The notes under the pieces: generated by a model | What the model was told of the DNA's origin: nothing | Databases searched by the model: none | The model's input: the letters and a program-made list of their open reading frames with translations, nothing else | Assembly (NCBI GenBank): GCA_016110215.1 | Contig: JADWQD010000007.1 | Span: forward strand, 1,736,001 to 1,800,000 | From: Capronia americana | Taxonomy: Eukaryota; Ascomycota; Eurotiomycetes; Chaetothyriales; Herpotrichiellaceae | Reading direction: 5' to 3' | Length of the DNA: 64,000 nt | Part shown: one piece after another, positions 33,799 to 44,700 of the stretch | How positions within the stretch are numbered: position 1 is the stretch's first letter | Layout: each line of letters opens with the position of its first letter | Translations under genes and position numbers: made by a program

Positions 33799-35349
33799 TT
33801 ACAGCTTCGCTCTCAACTGCCCTTGCCCTTGGCCTTGCGACGTCGTCTTCTCCTTGCCGTCTTCTATCAGGTCCTTCATTTCGAATCTCGGGAAATCCGC
33901 AAACAGGGACGGGTCCGGGCGCGCACGGTCCCAGGCCCATTTCTCCTTCAACTCGGGCGCCAGCTCGCCCTCGAGCATCTGCACGACGTACTTGCCTAGC
34001 ACGGGGAAGAACTTGAAGCCGTGGAACGACCCGCACGCCGCAACATACAGACCCCCGGCCGCCGCGTGGGGGGAGATGATGAAGTCGCCCGACGAGGTGA
34101 ACGCGTCCCTTTTTGTGAAGGTCGAAACGTTAGTCTTCTGTACATAGTTGGTTCGAAAGACGAAGAACCCTCTTACCAGCAGATGCGATGTTTCTCCATC
34201 TTCCACGTCGCGCCCTTCCGGCCGTAGAAGACGTTGTTCGCGTGGTTGATGTCCTCCTTCAGCCGGCCCGAGACCTGCCACTGCGCGTAATCTGGCTGGG
34301 CGGGCGGCGCGGAGATGAACCGACCGGGCACCACTTCGTGCGTGTTCTTGAAGATCGTCTGGCCCCACCATTTGAGCTCTCGGTCCTTGGTGGGCGGGAG
34401 ACTGCCGATGAAGGGGCCTGGCACAAGACGTCAGCACAGGGCAACAGCGACAACAGCAACAACACCGACGTCTCGGTAGCGATGGGATTACAGATTTCTA
34501 AGGGGGGGAGTCAAAGCGAAGTGACGGGATCCGGATCCGTATCGTACCTGCAGTGGGGGTATACCCCTGAACGCCGACGGGCATGGCGGCGAATCTGCCA
34601 TAGCTCGCATCGTCCAGTTTCGTCATGCCCGTCGTGATCCCGCCGGCCACGATCCTGTCTTCGGCTCGAAGGGCTGGTTTCCCAGTGCTCTGGGCACTCA
34701 ACTCCAGCAACTTCGGCGTGTATGCGCCCGTGCTCAGGATGACGTGGGACGCTCTCAGGCTCTGTCCCGTCGATGTCTTGACTCCGACGCAGCGACCGCC
34801 TTCCAACAGCAAAGTTGCAACTTCAGCGGTCACGTACTTGACGCCCAACTCGATGGCCTTCTTCGTCACCGCGCGTAAGCAATCGCCAGCGGCGCCCCAG
34901 CCGCTGGTCCTGTTGACCAGCACCTCCTTGACGTCCGTGTAGTCGGCGTCCTCGAACAGGCCGCCGTACAACTTCCGCGCCTCCTCGATGGGCAGCGCTT
35001 GGAGGTCGGCCTTCCGTCCAAGCTTCCTGTAGTTGTCGATGACTTCCTGGGCGTAGTCGCTGCGACAGATCCAGAAGATGCCCGTCTTGTGGAAATACGG
35101 CTTCCAGAGCGGGTCGGACTCGAAGATGTCTTGTGCTTCGAGGCCTAACTGGCAATAGACTATGTCGTCGTAGTCGGCGCGCACGACCTTATTCCAGTCC
35201 CACGACGCAGCGACGCGGCTGTCTGCATCGTAAGCATCTCTGTCGATGATCGTGACCGATGCGGTGGGATATTTCTGGATCAGGTGATAGGCGGTCGACA
35301 CACCGAAGACGCCAGCCCCGACGATCAGGTACGACTTGTCTGAGCTCAT
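33799..35349 (-). CDS. Sarcosine oxidase/amine oxidase-type flavoprotein, peroxisomal, 3 exons
   Basis: Exons are 34548-35349, 34177-34417 and 33799-34108, 450 residues. The N-terminal FAD fold has YLIVGAGVFGVSTAYHL (Gly11, Gly13, Gly16). Cys347 in HRICWDAFTSSGDFIISPH matches the cysteine that carries covalent FAD in monomeric sarcosine oxidase and fructosyl-amino-acid oxidases; the W348 codon just after it is split by the last intron. The FHGFKFFPVLGKYV segment is also typical. The protein ends ...LRAKL, and AKL is a good PTS1 signal, so import into peroxisomes is expected, where catalase can remove the H2O2. Sarcosine is the likely substrate because of the neighbouring Rieske and dimethylglycine dehydrogenase-type genes; a fructosyl-amino-acid or pipecolate oxidase is the alternative. 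A QGQGQGQ run precedes the signal. Confidence 0.88.
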
Positions 35350-36107
35350 GGTGAAAACCCGCGGATATCCTCAAAGGTCGTCGCTTCCGGGCACGCAAAG
35401 GACAATGGGCGAGGTTATCGTGCTTTCATATTTCTATCGGTGAGCCGGTGAGTAAGGATGGCATGGCCCGTTCTCGGCCATTGGGGCGATGGTGGGACAT
35501 GCACATCCGACGTGCGCTTCCCATTCGGTGGAGAAAATCATTAAGTCGGTCATTATAACCACGAAAAGAAAAGCCTTCCAGCAGCGGAATAACACGTGAG
35601 GGGGAACAGATTACGCCCGTTCGGCGCCGGAGAAGCAAGCCTAAGCTACGCATATAACAGCCAGTTCCATCTTGCGTGACTCGCAGCATGGTAATGGTTG
35701 AATATTGACTCTGGTGCACTGGGCGAAGCATGAACTAAACTCATCTCTTTCAGATGCGGTGTATTCTTGTAATTCATTTTGGTACAGCAGCCTCGTCTAT
35801 GAGGCGCAGCTTTCTTTGGTTCTTCTGGGAGGCGTCATACCAGGACCGATACAACTTCCAACCATAGCCGCCTGCCGACTCGCTAAGTATACACACGCGG
35901 AAACAACAACATGCCTCCAAAGTTTTGATCGTCGGGCCACGCGTAAAACACATATTCGTCCTGATTCGTGACCTGCTGGGAAAATTTGCCCTGATGCATG
36001 CAGCCGACTTCACCCCCGGTCGCACCACGACATCATTGCAATAAATGTACATCTTCTAGCATATCAGAGGCTACACTGGCCCCCTGATAAATGCTTCCCA
36101 TGCTGAC
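35350..36107. other. Intergenic, no gene seen
   Basis: About 0.76 kb between the sarcosine-oxidase-like gene start and the RAD16 stop, both on the minus strand. It should include the oxidase promoter. No distinct site is recognised. Confidence 0.45.
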
Positions 36108-39100
36108 TCAAGTCCCGCGGAACAAAAACTGCATGTCCTCAGGTGTCAACTTGTCCAAGGCGACCTGATCGTTATTGACTGTGCCATTGATCATGTTCGC
36201 CTTCTTCTCTTGGAGCAAGACCATTCTCGACTCAACCGAGTCTTCGATGCAAAGCCGGGTGATCTTGCACGGGCGACGTTGCCCAATACGATGGCATCGG
36301 TCCGCGGATTGCCATTCAGCAGCTGGGTTCCACCATCTGTAAAGAATTCAGCGTCAGTGATGGTCACACAAGGGAGGACAAAAGGGGCCGCGGGTAGAAC
36401 TTACGGATCGATAATGAACACCCTGCTTGCCTCGGTCAAGTTCAACGCAACACCGCCAGCCTTGAGCGAAACAAGGAACACTTCAACGTCGACATTGTTC
36501 ATGAAATGTTCGATCGACTTCTGCCTCTGCGCCGGAGTCATGCTTCCATCCAGCAGAACAGTCGAGAACCCCGACTTCTGCAAGCGCCACTGTACAAGCT
36601 GCAACATCGAGGTGAACTGTGAGAAGACAATACTCTTGTGGGTCTGCTTCTTGCTCCGCAATTTGTACAAGTCATAAACCAACATTTCAATCTTGGTGGA
36701 GCTAGTCCAGTCCTCCATCTTAATGCGGTTGATGATAGACGACTTCTTGACCTTGTCTTCGTCTTGCTCAATTTCGGGCTGGTCCCAGTCTATCACCAGG
36801 GGGATGTGGCAGCGCGGACAATCTGCGTCGGCTTCGGTACTTCCGTTGATACTACCAGCGAAAGACTGAACGTAGGATTTGGCGCATTGTCGACAGAACT
36901 CGTGGTGGCAGCGAGAGCGGATGGCTTCTTCGGCGGGTTCGTCGCAGATACTGCAGACGAGCACGTTCTGACCACCTTCAGCATTCTTGCGCAGGATCAG
37001 ATCAGGATGGTTGGCAACTTGTCTCATTTGCATGATCAGACCAAAGATGTTGGCGTAGTTGTTGAGCATGACACCTTGGGCAACATAAGTGTCAAATTTG
37101 CGGGTCGAGTTGGACATAATGCTCTGAGAAAAGTCGCGTTCGATCTCCCCAAAGAACTCATTGTGGATGACGATCTCCTTGGGTGGTAGTTCCATAGATG
37201 ATGTGTGGTCTTTCTTCATGCGCCGGAGCATGATGCGGTCAGTGATGAGGCGCAGTTTATCCAGGCCGGCCTGCCTCAGCTGCTTGTTCTCTGCCTGCGT
37301 GATCGGATTGAGAATCTCCTGGTTGAAAACAGAGACATGGTTAAAGCCACTGTGTTTGCACGAGGTGCATCGCTTTGATTCATCCTGAGACCAGTGGAGC
37401 TGATGGCATTTGCACGCCTTGCAGAAGTAGCAAGAAAAAGGTTTAATCTCCAAGAACCGCAGGAGGGAGAAGAACTCGCCGATGCGATTCTGGACCGGTG
37501 TACCTGACAGGCACCACTTGTAGTTGGCTTTCAAGGCGAAGCAGGCTCTGGCAACACCGGTAGTGCGGGATTTGATGCTATGAGCTTCGTCGAGGATCAA
37601 GCGGTGGAATTTGATGGAATGTAGCAGACTGTCCTCTTTGACTAGCCCGCCTCCACGACTCCAGCCTTTCTCTTCTTTTCGGTACATGGACTCCAGGCCG
37701 GAGTAAGAGACCATGATGACATCGTACTGCTTCAAGTCCTTGCTCTTCATGTTTTTGCATTTGGGATTGGCGGAGATATGGTAGATGAGGACCTTCAGTT
37801 TCCCATTAGTGTATTCTTTCATCTCAGATTGCCACTGCATGAGCGCAACGGGTGGGACGACAACGAGGCTGGGGGCTTTGGCGGGATAATCCGACATAAT
37901 CAAGCTGACAGCCTGTATCGTCTTGCCCATTCCCATCTCGTCACCAAGAAGACCACCTGCCCACTTGGACTTTTCTTGCTTCATCATCCAGTCTAGACCT
38001 TCAAGCTGGAATGGCTTGAGCTTGCGGGTGATCCCAGAAGGTTGAGATGCCTGGACGGGAATAATTCGAGGTTCCTTTTCGAGCTCACTCCACATGGTCT
38101 TGATCTCTGGGTGAGCTCTCTCCAACTTCTTACGTTCCCTGATCTGACGTCGCCTCTGAGGATCAAAGTAGTCCAGTTTCTCCTCCTCGGTCAAGTGGTC
38201 CCATTGGAGAGAATGAAAAGATCGCCCGCGCCGGCGCTTAAATGTAGATCTGACCCCAGCAAATCTAGATGGCGGTGCAGAGAGAGGGTCATCATCAGCA
38301 TCATCACTATCATCTGCTGAAACACTTGACAGGGCGGAATCAATGAAGTCCTGCGTTCCGGCATCGCTAACGGATGAATCGATGAAGTCCTGCATTTCAC
38401 TGTCGGCAACAGACGAAAGCTCCGAGTCTTCAAGTGAAACACCAGCACGAGGAGCAGCTGGGGCCGGTTTGGTAGCATGGATAGGGAGCCGGGTGTTGGG
38501 CCGACGGGTGCTCGCAAGGGGCATATCCTCGTCAGTATCGGTTGCGTCGTCACTAGCAGCATATGTCCGGACAGTCCGAGGGCGCTTGGACAACGGCGGC
38601 TCATCGGTATCCTCGGAGTCGACCACCATATTGTACTCTTCTTCCTGCAGTTTAGCAGCTATCTTTGCATCTGAGTTTTCATAGTCTTCGTCGTCCGCAT
38701 TCTTTCGTTTTCGAGAAGCTCGACTCTGTCCGCCTAGAGCAAACTTGGACGACTGCAATTGAAGAGCCCTGGCCGTAGCGCTGACCTTAGCCTTCGACGT
38801 GACAGGGTCTGGCGTCGGGACGGTGCTGGTGCCGGGGGTCTCATAGCTAGAGAGAGAATCCACCGAGTCGGCTACGGATGAGGGGGCAGTAGACTCTGGT
38901 TGTTTTCCTCGGCTGGTTATGGGAGCAACATCTTTTTTCGGGATATACACTCCTCGGAAGGTACCTTCGGAGAGTGGCCGAGAATCGACGATTTCCTCAT
39001 CCCCGTCAGAATCGGGGATCTCGAGGACCTTGGGTGCAGCGGGACGACCTCGAGTCCTGGTGTTGGATCTCTTGATCGGGGGTTTGCTATCTGCAGGGGA

Positions 39101-39225
39101 TGACATTTGAGTGGCGACTTTCGAGGCTGCGAGCATTGTTAGCAAGATGCCCAGGAAGAAAGATGCGGCTTGAAAGAACCTTTTGAAGCAGTCGCAGACC
39201 TGGAAGAGCGCCGAGTGGCCCCCAT
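36108..39225 (-). CDS. RAD16: Nucleotide-excision-repair ATPase RAD16 (SNF2 + RING), 3 exons
   Basis: Preferred exons are 39180-39225, 36405-39126 and 36108-36336, 998 residues. Rad16 is the Swi2/Snf2 translocase of global-genome repair; with Rad7 it scans chromatin for damage and also forms a Cul3/Elc1-type ubiquitin ligase. The N-terminal third is acidic and disordered. The ATPase shows Walker A in GDEMGMGKT (about 405-412) and DEAHSIKS (about 527). A C3HC4 RING lies between the helicase lobes (CSICDEP ... CHHEFCRQC ... CPRCH, about 737-790). Lobe 2 carries SIVFSQFTSMLQL and, after the last intron, WWNPAAEWQSADRCHRIGQRRP. The start is uncertain: an unspliced ATG at 39244 gives an odd hydrophobic leader, whereas the ATG at 39225 plus a 53-base intron (39127-39179, weak GTTCTT donor, good GCTAAC branch word) gives MGATRRSSRSATASKASK, a more usual opening. 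Confidence 0.92.
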
Positions 39226-39634
39226 GTTGTTTGTCGAGACCCAAAGCGAGGATGTTGTGACTCGAGGAAAAGGCGAGGGTGAGGCTTTGATTGATTTATC
39301 GATCATTGAAATCGAGACCCTGAATGTCAATCGGCGCTAGCGCGTTTCTGCCTGGGAAGAAACGAATCAGAGCGCGTTCCTTCACGTGGGCACGCGTACC
39401 TGCACGCTCTTAAGGCATTTTTGGCGTGGCTAGGCGGTTCAACCCCTCACTGCCCCCTGGAGCGCTTTGTCAGTGCGACATGTTTTGAGGCAGTGAATAG
39501 GTGCCTCGAGCCTCTCTCTGTTGAGACCGGAAAATTCTTTGATGCCTTGACGCCCTCCATTCTTTGTGCAATTTGTGACCTGCATTCCCTCGCACAGCAA
39601 CGATCGTATCTCGGTCGCCACCAGTGTACTCAAG
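39226..39634. promoter_or_regulatory. Bidirectional promoter RAD16 / RAD7
   Basis: About 409 bases separate the two start codons, so both partner genes of one repair complex are driven from here. A CACGTG word is at 39383-39388 and an ACGCGT word at 39392-39397. ACGCGT is the MluI cell-cycle box bound by MBF in yeasts; its use here is untested. The stretch after about 39421 stays open into RAD7 but is 5' leader, not coding. Confidence 0.6.
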
Positions 39635-41502
39635 ATGTAAGCGAGCACACTCCCGCAATCAGAGGATTTGCATCTGACTTTGATCTCAGGTCGAGACGCA
39701 ATGCCGGCAATCGCATTCGCGGCCCGCACTCAGCCCTCACCGACTACCTTGCATCTCACCATATCTCTGCGCAACGGATTCAACAAGACTACCAGCAGCG
39801 ACTGGAAGACGCGGAGAGACGCCGGAGAGAAGGAGCGGGGGATGCTGATGCCGAGAAGGAGAACGAGGACGATGATGATAGTGAAGATCCTGTGGAAAAG
39901 AAGAAGCGCAAGAGAAAAGAGGAGAAGGCCCTGCTGAAGATCAAGCAGAGCAAGGAGTTCAAGCGCCGGAAAGCGGTACAAGAACTCGAAGAAGGGTCTG
40001 ACCTTGAGTTGGACGATGATGCTCTCGCTCGGAATATGATGGCCAAAGCAACACCACTCCCTGGCCAGCTCGATAACTGTGAGATCTGTGAGAAGAGATT
40101 CACAGTCACACCATACAGCAGGACTGGTCCCGACGGCGGTCTCCTTTGCGGCAAGTGTTCGAAGGAGCTCAAAGACGATGAAAAGCGAGAGGCTGCAGCC
40201 CTGAAGAAGCGAGGCTCTGCCCCCAAGGCCCGGAAACGACAGACTGAGAGCGATCGGCTAATGGGCGACGTCAAGCCTGGTTGCAAAAGTTTGGTCGACA
40301 TGTGCGTGCGGAAAGTCGCCAACGTCGTCAATGACATCGAAGAGTTTGGTGATATGCCGCAGGAAATCCTCGACCGCCTCAGCCAAATCCTGTCCAAACA
40401 GAGGGTCCTGACTCCCCGAGTCCTCGATCTCTTCCTACGCCAAGATGTCGACCGAATCATCGTGTATGACTGTGGCAAGCTAGAAACGGAGGATTTCCAG
40501 AGGATTTTTGGTACCATGCCTCATGTTGAGATTGTCAATTTACGCTTCGCCGGCCAGTTGAAGGATGGACCGCTCCTGTACATGGCTGACAAGTGCAAGA
40601 AAATTCGCCATCTCCAGCTTGGTGCAACCAATCTTGTCACTGACGACGCTTGGATTGCACTGTTCGACAAACTTGGTCCTCAACTTGAAAGTCTGAAACT
40701 GTCCGAGCTCAATGACTCGATGAGGGACGAAACTGTCAAAGTGCTCGCAAAGCAATGTCACAATCTCAAGCGCCTCAAACTGCGCTCATGTTCCCACATG
40801 ACCGAAGCATCCGTCAGTTCCCTCTGCGCTCTAACGAGTCTTGAGCACCTTACCCTCGCTATCGCACCAGAGTCTTCGTCGACAACGCTGGTCGAGCTGG
40901 TTACCAGCTTGGGTCGCAACCTACAGACGCTTTGTCTCGAAGACTTCCAAGAACTCGATGACACGGTCCTCGAGGCGATCAAACAGCACTGCTCTAGATT
41001 AACCAAGCTACGCATCACAGGCAGCAGCCTTTGTCGCGACATTGCCTTCGCCTCCTTATTCGACAACGACTCCCTAATCCCACCACTCGTCTACGCTGAT
41101 GTAAGTGAGAATAGAGACCTTGACAGCATGAACCCTGAAGGTAGCGAGGCGGACCTGATCGGATTTGGCACTCTCGCCTTTACAGCACTTCTCAACCGCT
41201 CTGGCGACCGCCTGGAACGTCTCAACTTGAAATCAGACCGACACATCTCCCACGCCGCGCTTCTGCACTGTTTCGATGGAGTCAAGCAATATCCTGCGCT
41301 CAAAGATATCGATTTGTCCTTCGTGAGTGCCGTCGACGACGTGGTTGTGGCCGGGATCTTCAAGAGTTGTCCCGCTCTGACCAAACTGGCGGTGTTTGCG
41401 TGCTTTAATGCAAGAGGCGCACGGATCCCGGGAGGTATTGCGGTTGTTGGATTGCCCAACGCCGGTGACAATATTCTGCAGGGCGATTATGGTGGAATAT
41501 AG
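39635..41502 (+). CDS. RAD7: Nucleotide-excision-repair protein RAD7, start codon split by an intron
   Basis: Exons are 39635-39636 and 39690-41502. The first coding exon supplies only A and T of the start codon; a 53-base intron (GTAAGC donor, CTGAC branch word, CTCAG acceptor) ends before the G, giving MSRRNAGNRIRGPHSALTDYL, the expected Rad7 opening, and 604 residues (yeast 565). A basic, acidic-interspersed region follows (about 45-120), then a four-Cys zinc motif (CEICEKRFTV ... CGKCSKEL, about 133-165). The rest is a leucine-rich repeat array (VEIVNLRFAGQL, LESLKLSEL, LKRLKLRSCSHM, LTKLRITGSS, LKDIDLSFVSAV). Rad7 pairs with Rad16 in global-genome excision repair. The longer open frame back to 39421 lacks homology and is leader. 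It is transcribed away from RAD16 across a short shared promoter and converges on MSH3 with 293 bases between stops. Confidence 0.92.
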
Positions 41503-41795
41503 GTGTATGAACCAACCACCTTGACAAGAACAACAAGGCTAGCGATGGCGAGTACGAAGCATGCAAGGGTAGTGAGTGGCTTTCTGTGAAGGCAGGGAGA
41601 GATTCACGAACAATACGGATTTCTGAGCACCCTACTACTGTACTTTATCACCTCAGTGAGATGGCATGGGCGACTCAAAAGTGCCGTCGGACCATGTACT
41701 TTTGCAGGCAGGATGTTAATTGATTTTTTTCACGTAAGATACAGCGATGCCATGATCACTTCTTTTGTACAGTTTTCCCAGAACCACGCCGCTGT

Positions 41796-44700
41796 CTAAA
41801 GCATCTCGATCGCCTCGACCATCGCGTCCAGAGCCGTCGCATCGACGTCCCTTCCACTCTTGACAGCAACACCTCTGATTAATGCCTGCGCCAGCGCGGC
41901 AAGTTGTCTCCGCTTCGTGGTCCGCTCAAGCTCTTCGCTCTTCCCCTTCGCCACCTCGATCACATTCTCCCCCAAGTTCGCCAATCTCGCCACGTTGAGC
42001 CCGTAGCTCCGATGAGCCACCCCTTCGCCCACTTCATATAGAAAGGTGACGTTCTCGTCGTCCGTCTCTGTGAAGCGCATGTGCACGTTTTTGAGTTCCC
42101 CGGCGGGGAAGCCGTCGGCCATGCGCGCCAGCATCTGATAATGCGTAATGAAGAGGGTGAGGCACTGCTTGTCGCGGATCAGGTAGTCGAGTACACTGGC
42201 CGCGATCGCGACACCGTCATGGGTGCTTGTTCCGCGGCCGAGTTCGTCGAGTACCACGAGGCTGCGGTCCGTGGCGAGCTTGAGAATGTCGCTTGTCTCG
42301 CTAAGTTCGACCATGAAGGTCGATTCGCCGGACATCATGTTATCGAAGGCCCCCATCCTCGTGAACACGGCGTCGAGAATGCCAAGTTTTGCAGACGTGG
42401 CGGGGACGAAAGAGCCGATTTGTGCCATGATTGCGATCAAAGCGACAGAGCGGACGTAGGATGATTTACCGCCCATGTTGGGTCCTGTGACGAGAAGGGC
42501 GCGTGTGTCGACCTGCGAAAGGGAGACGTCGTTGGGAACATAGCTGTCAAGCAGCAGTTGCTCTACCATGGGGTGGCGAGCGCCTTCGATTTCAATGCGC
42601 GTGTCTGGCGTGAAGTTCGGACGCACATAGTTTGGTTGGGACGCCACATTTGCAAGCGAAAGGAGGCAGTCTAGTATTGCGAGGTTCTGGATCGTGTCAC
42701 GGAAGAGCTGGTATTTTGTGCTGATTTCCGCGAGGAGATCGCTGTACGCCTCGTCGCAGGCGGCGGCGAGTGACTCTTTGTGCTGGTCTCTCTCGCGCAA
42801 AAGCTTGACAACCTCCGGGGCGTGGAATCTGGACACCTTCTTTGTTCCTGAAATCTTGGTCCACGATGCAGGGACTTTCTTTATCGTGGCAGAGTTGTTC
42901 TCGACCTCGATCAAGTACTCGATCTGTGCAACGGTCGCATAGTCCACTGGTCGTGTCTTGCCCAGCTTTTCCGCAGCCGTCTTTCGGAACTCTTCCAAGT
43001 CGTGTTCGACACTAGCGATACCAAACTTGTGTTCCGAAATGGCCTCGGTCTCTGAGGCGTCTCTGAAGAAGGAGTATTTCTCGTTGGACTTGGCCGCCTG
43101 AAGATTGATTCTGTCTAGATACCCTACCACTTCTTTCAGAATGGTTGGCAGAGAGATCATAGCGGACGAAATAAGTTCCGAATCGAACCCCGTCGATGCT
43201 GCATCTGTCGCGTATGAGAACTCGGTGGACAACATCTGCAACGATTGTAGGACGTTGAGTAACTCTGGCCGCGTGCACTTGCCGTAGTAGATTCGGATGA
43301 GGCTTTTTTCCAGGTCCGTCCTTATCTTCGACAACACCCGTCGCATCTTCTCAGTTTGAACAGCTTTCTCAGAGTCAAGGAGCTCTTCGATAGCATTCAG
43401 GCGAGTCTCAATGCCTTGTACGTCGAGGAGCGGACGCCCAACCCACTTACGAAGCAAACGGCCGCCAAACTTTGTCTGTGTCCTGTTGAGCATCCAATAG
43501 AGACTACCTTTCGTAGTATGATCTGTTTGATTGAGGTATATTTCAAGGCTTGTGAGCGTGTTGCCGTTGAGTAGCATATGAGACCGGGCTGAGAACGGTT
43601 GGAAGTACTTCGTCAGTTGAAAGACGTGTTCAAGTCCGTATTCCGACAAGTGATTGATCATGGACGATAGGCAAACAGAGACGTTGTCCGGCAAACCCAT
43701 GATATTATCAAAGATTTTGGTGGCCTTGTCTCCATCCGACTCGCTGGGTTCCTTGAGTCTCTCGGCATAGAATGTTGATACGTGACTGTGGGCTTGAGCT
43801 GCCATAGTTTTCTGCTTTGCGACACGCTCGACTCGGATCTTGTCACCAAATACATTGGTTTTGCTCCCCGAGAGATGAAGCACAAGCTTCTCAGTAGCCT
43901 TCGAGAGTTCTCCAACAATCAGAAACTCGCAAGGGGCGATGTGAAGAAGTCTCGTCTCGATCTCACTTCGCATGAAGCCATCCTCAAAGTCATCGTAGAT
44001 GATGTCGCCCGTGGCAGGTTGTACCGCCACCAGACCAACATGCACCTTTTCGTCATTGCCGTGACCTTTAACATTGGTTTCTGTCATGCAGAGCAGGAAT
44101 CCGGTCGAAGGCGATTGCGGCGAAGGACTTCCTCGGTTGGTCTCCTCGACACCTTCTATGTCGTCGACATAAGTTCCCTTGGTGTAAAGGTTGGTAAGTT
44201 TCCTGACAAAGGGTGCATTCCGGTTATCTCCAGCCGCTTTCAATGCTGCAGTTTCCAGTTGCCTAACAACTCCAACTTTGTGGCCTGCCGTGACAAGTCT
44301 CTTGACGTGGACATGAAGTCGATGCACGGGGATGCTTGCAGAGGCGAACCGGTCAATGTGAGCTTCAGACGGGTGTTCATCGTAGCGGTATTTTCCTGGT
44401 ATGCAAACAATGCCGAGCTCCTTAGCAGCAATTCTTGCGTCTTCGCCAAAGAACCTGAATTTATAGCCCACTTCCACGACGAGCAGGGTGTCCATGTGCT
44501 TCCGCTTGATGTCCAGTACTTGTTTCTCCATTGGTGTCAACTTGCTTCCTCCTTTCTTTGAGCGACCGTTTGCTCTCGGAGCCTCTTCAGTAGCCTCTTC
44601 GTCACCATCTTCATTCTCCTCAACGGCGGCTTCGTCTTCGAGCACATGATTCCTCCGCTTGATGTCGGCAATGCTGTCTGGCTTTCCCAGCTTCTTGACA

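Noticed and set aside
39421..39634. An in-frame extension upstream of RAD7
   Set aside because: It has no similarity to Rad7, and a well-formed intron places the conserved start at 39635-39692.
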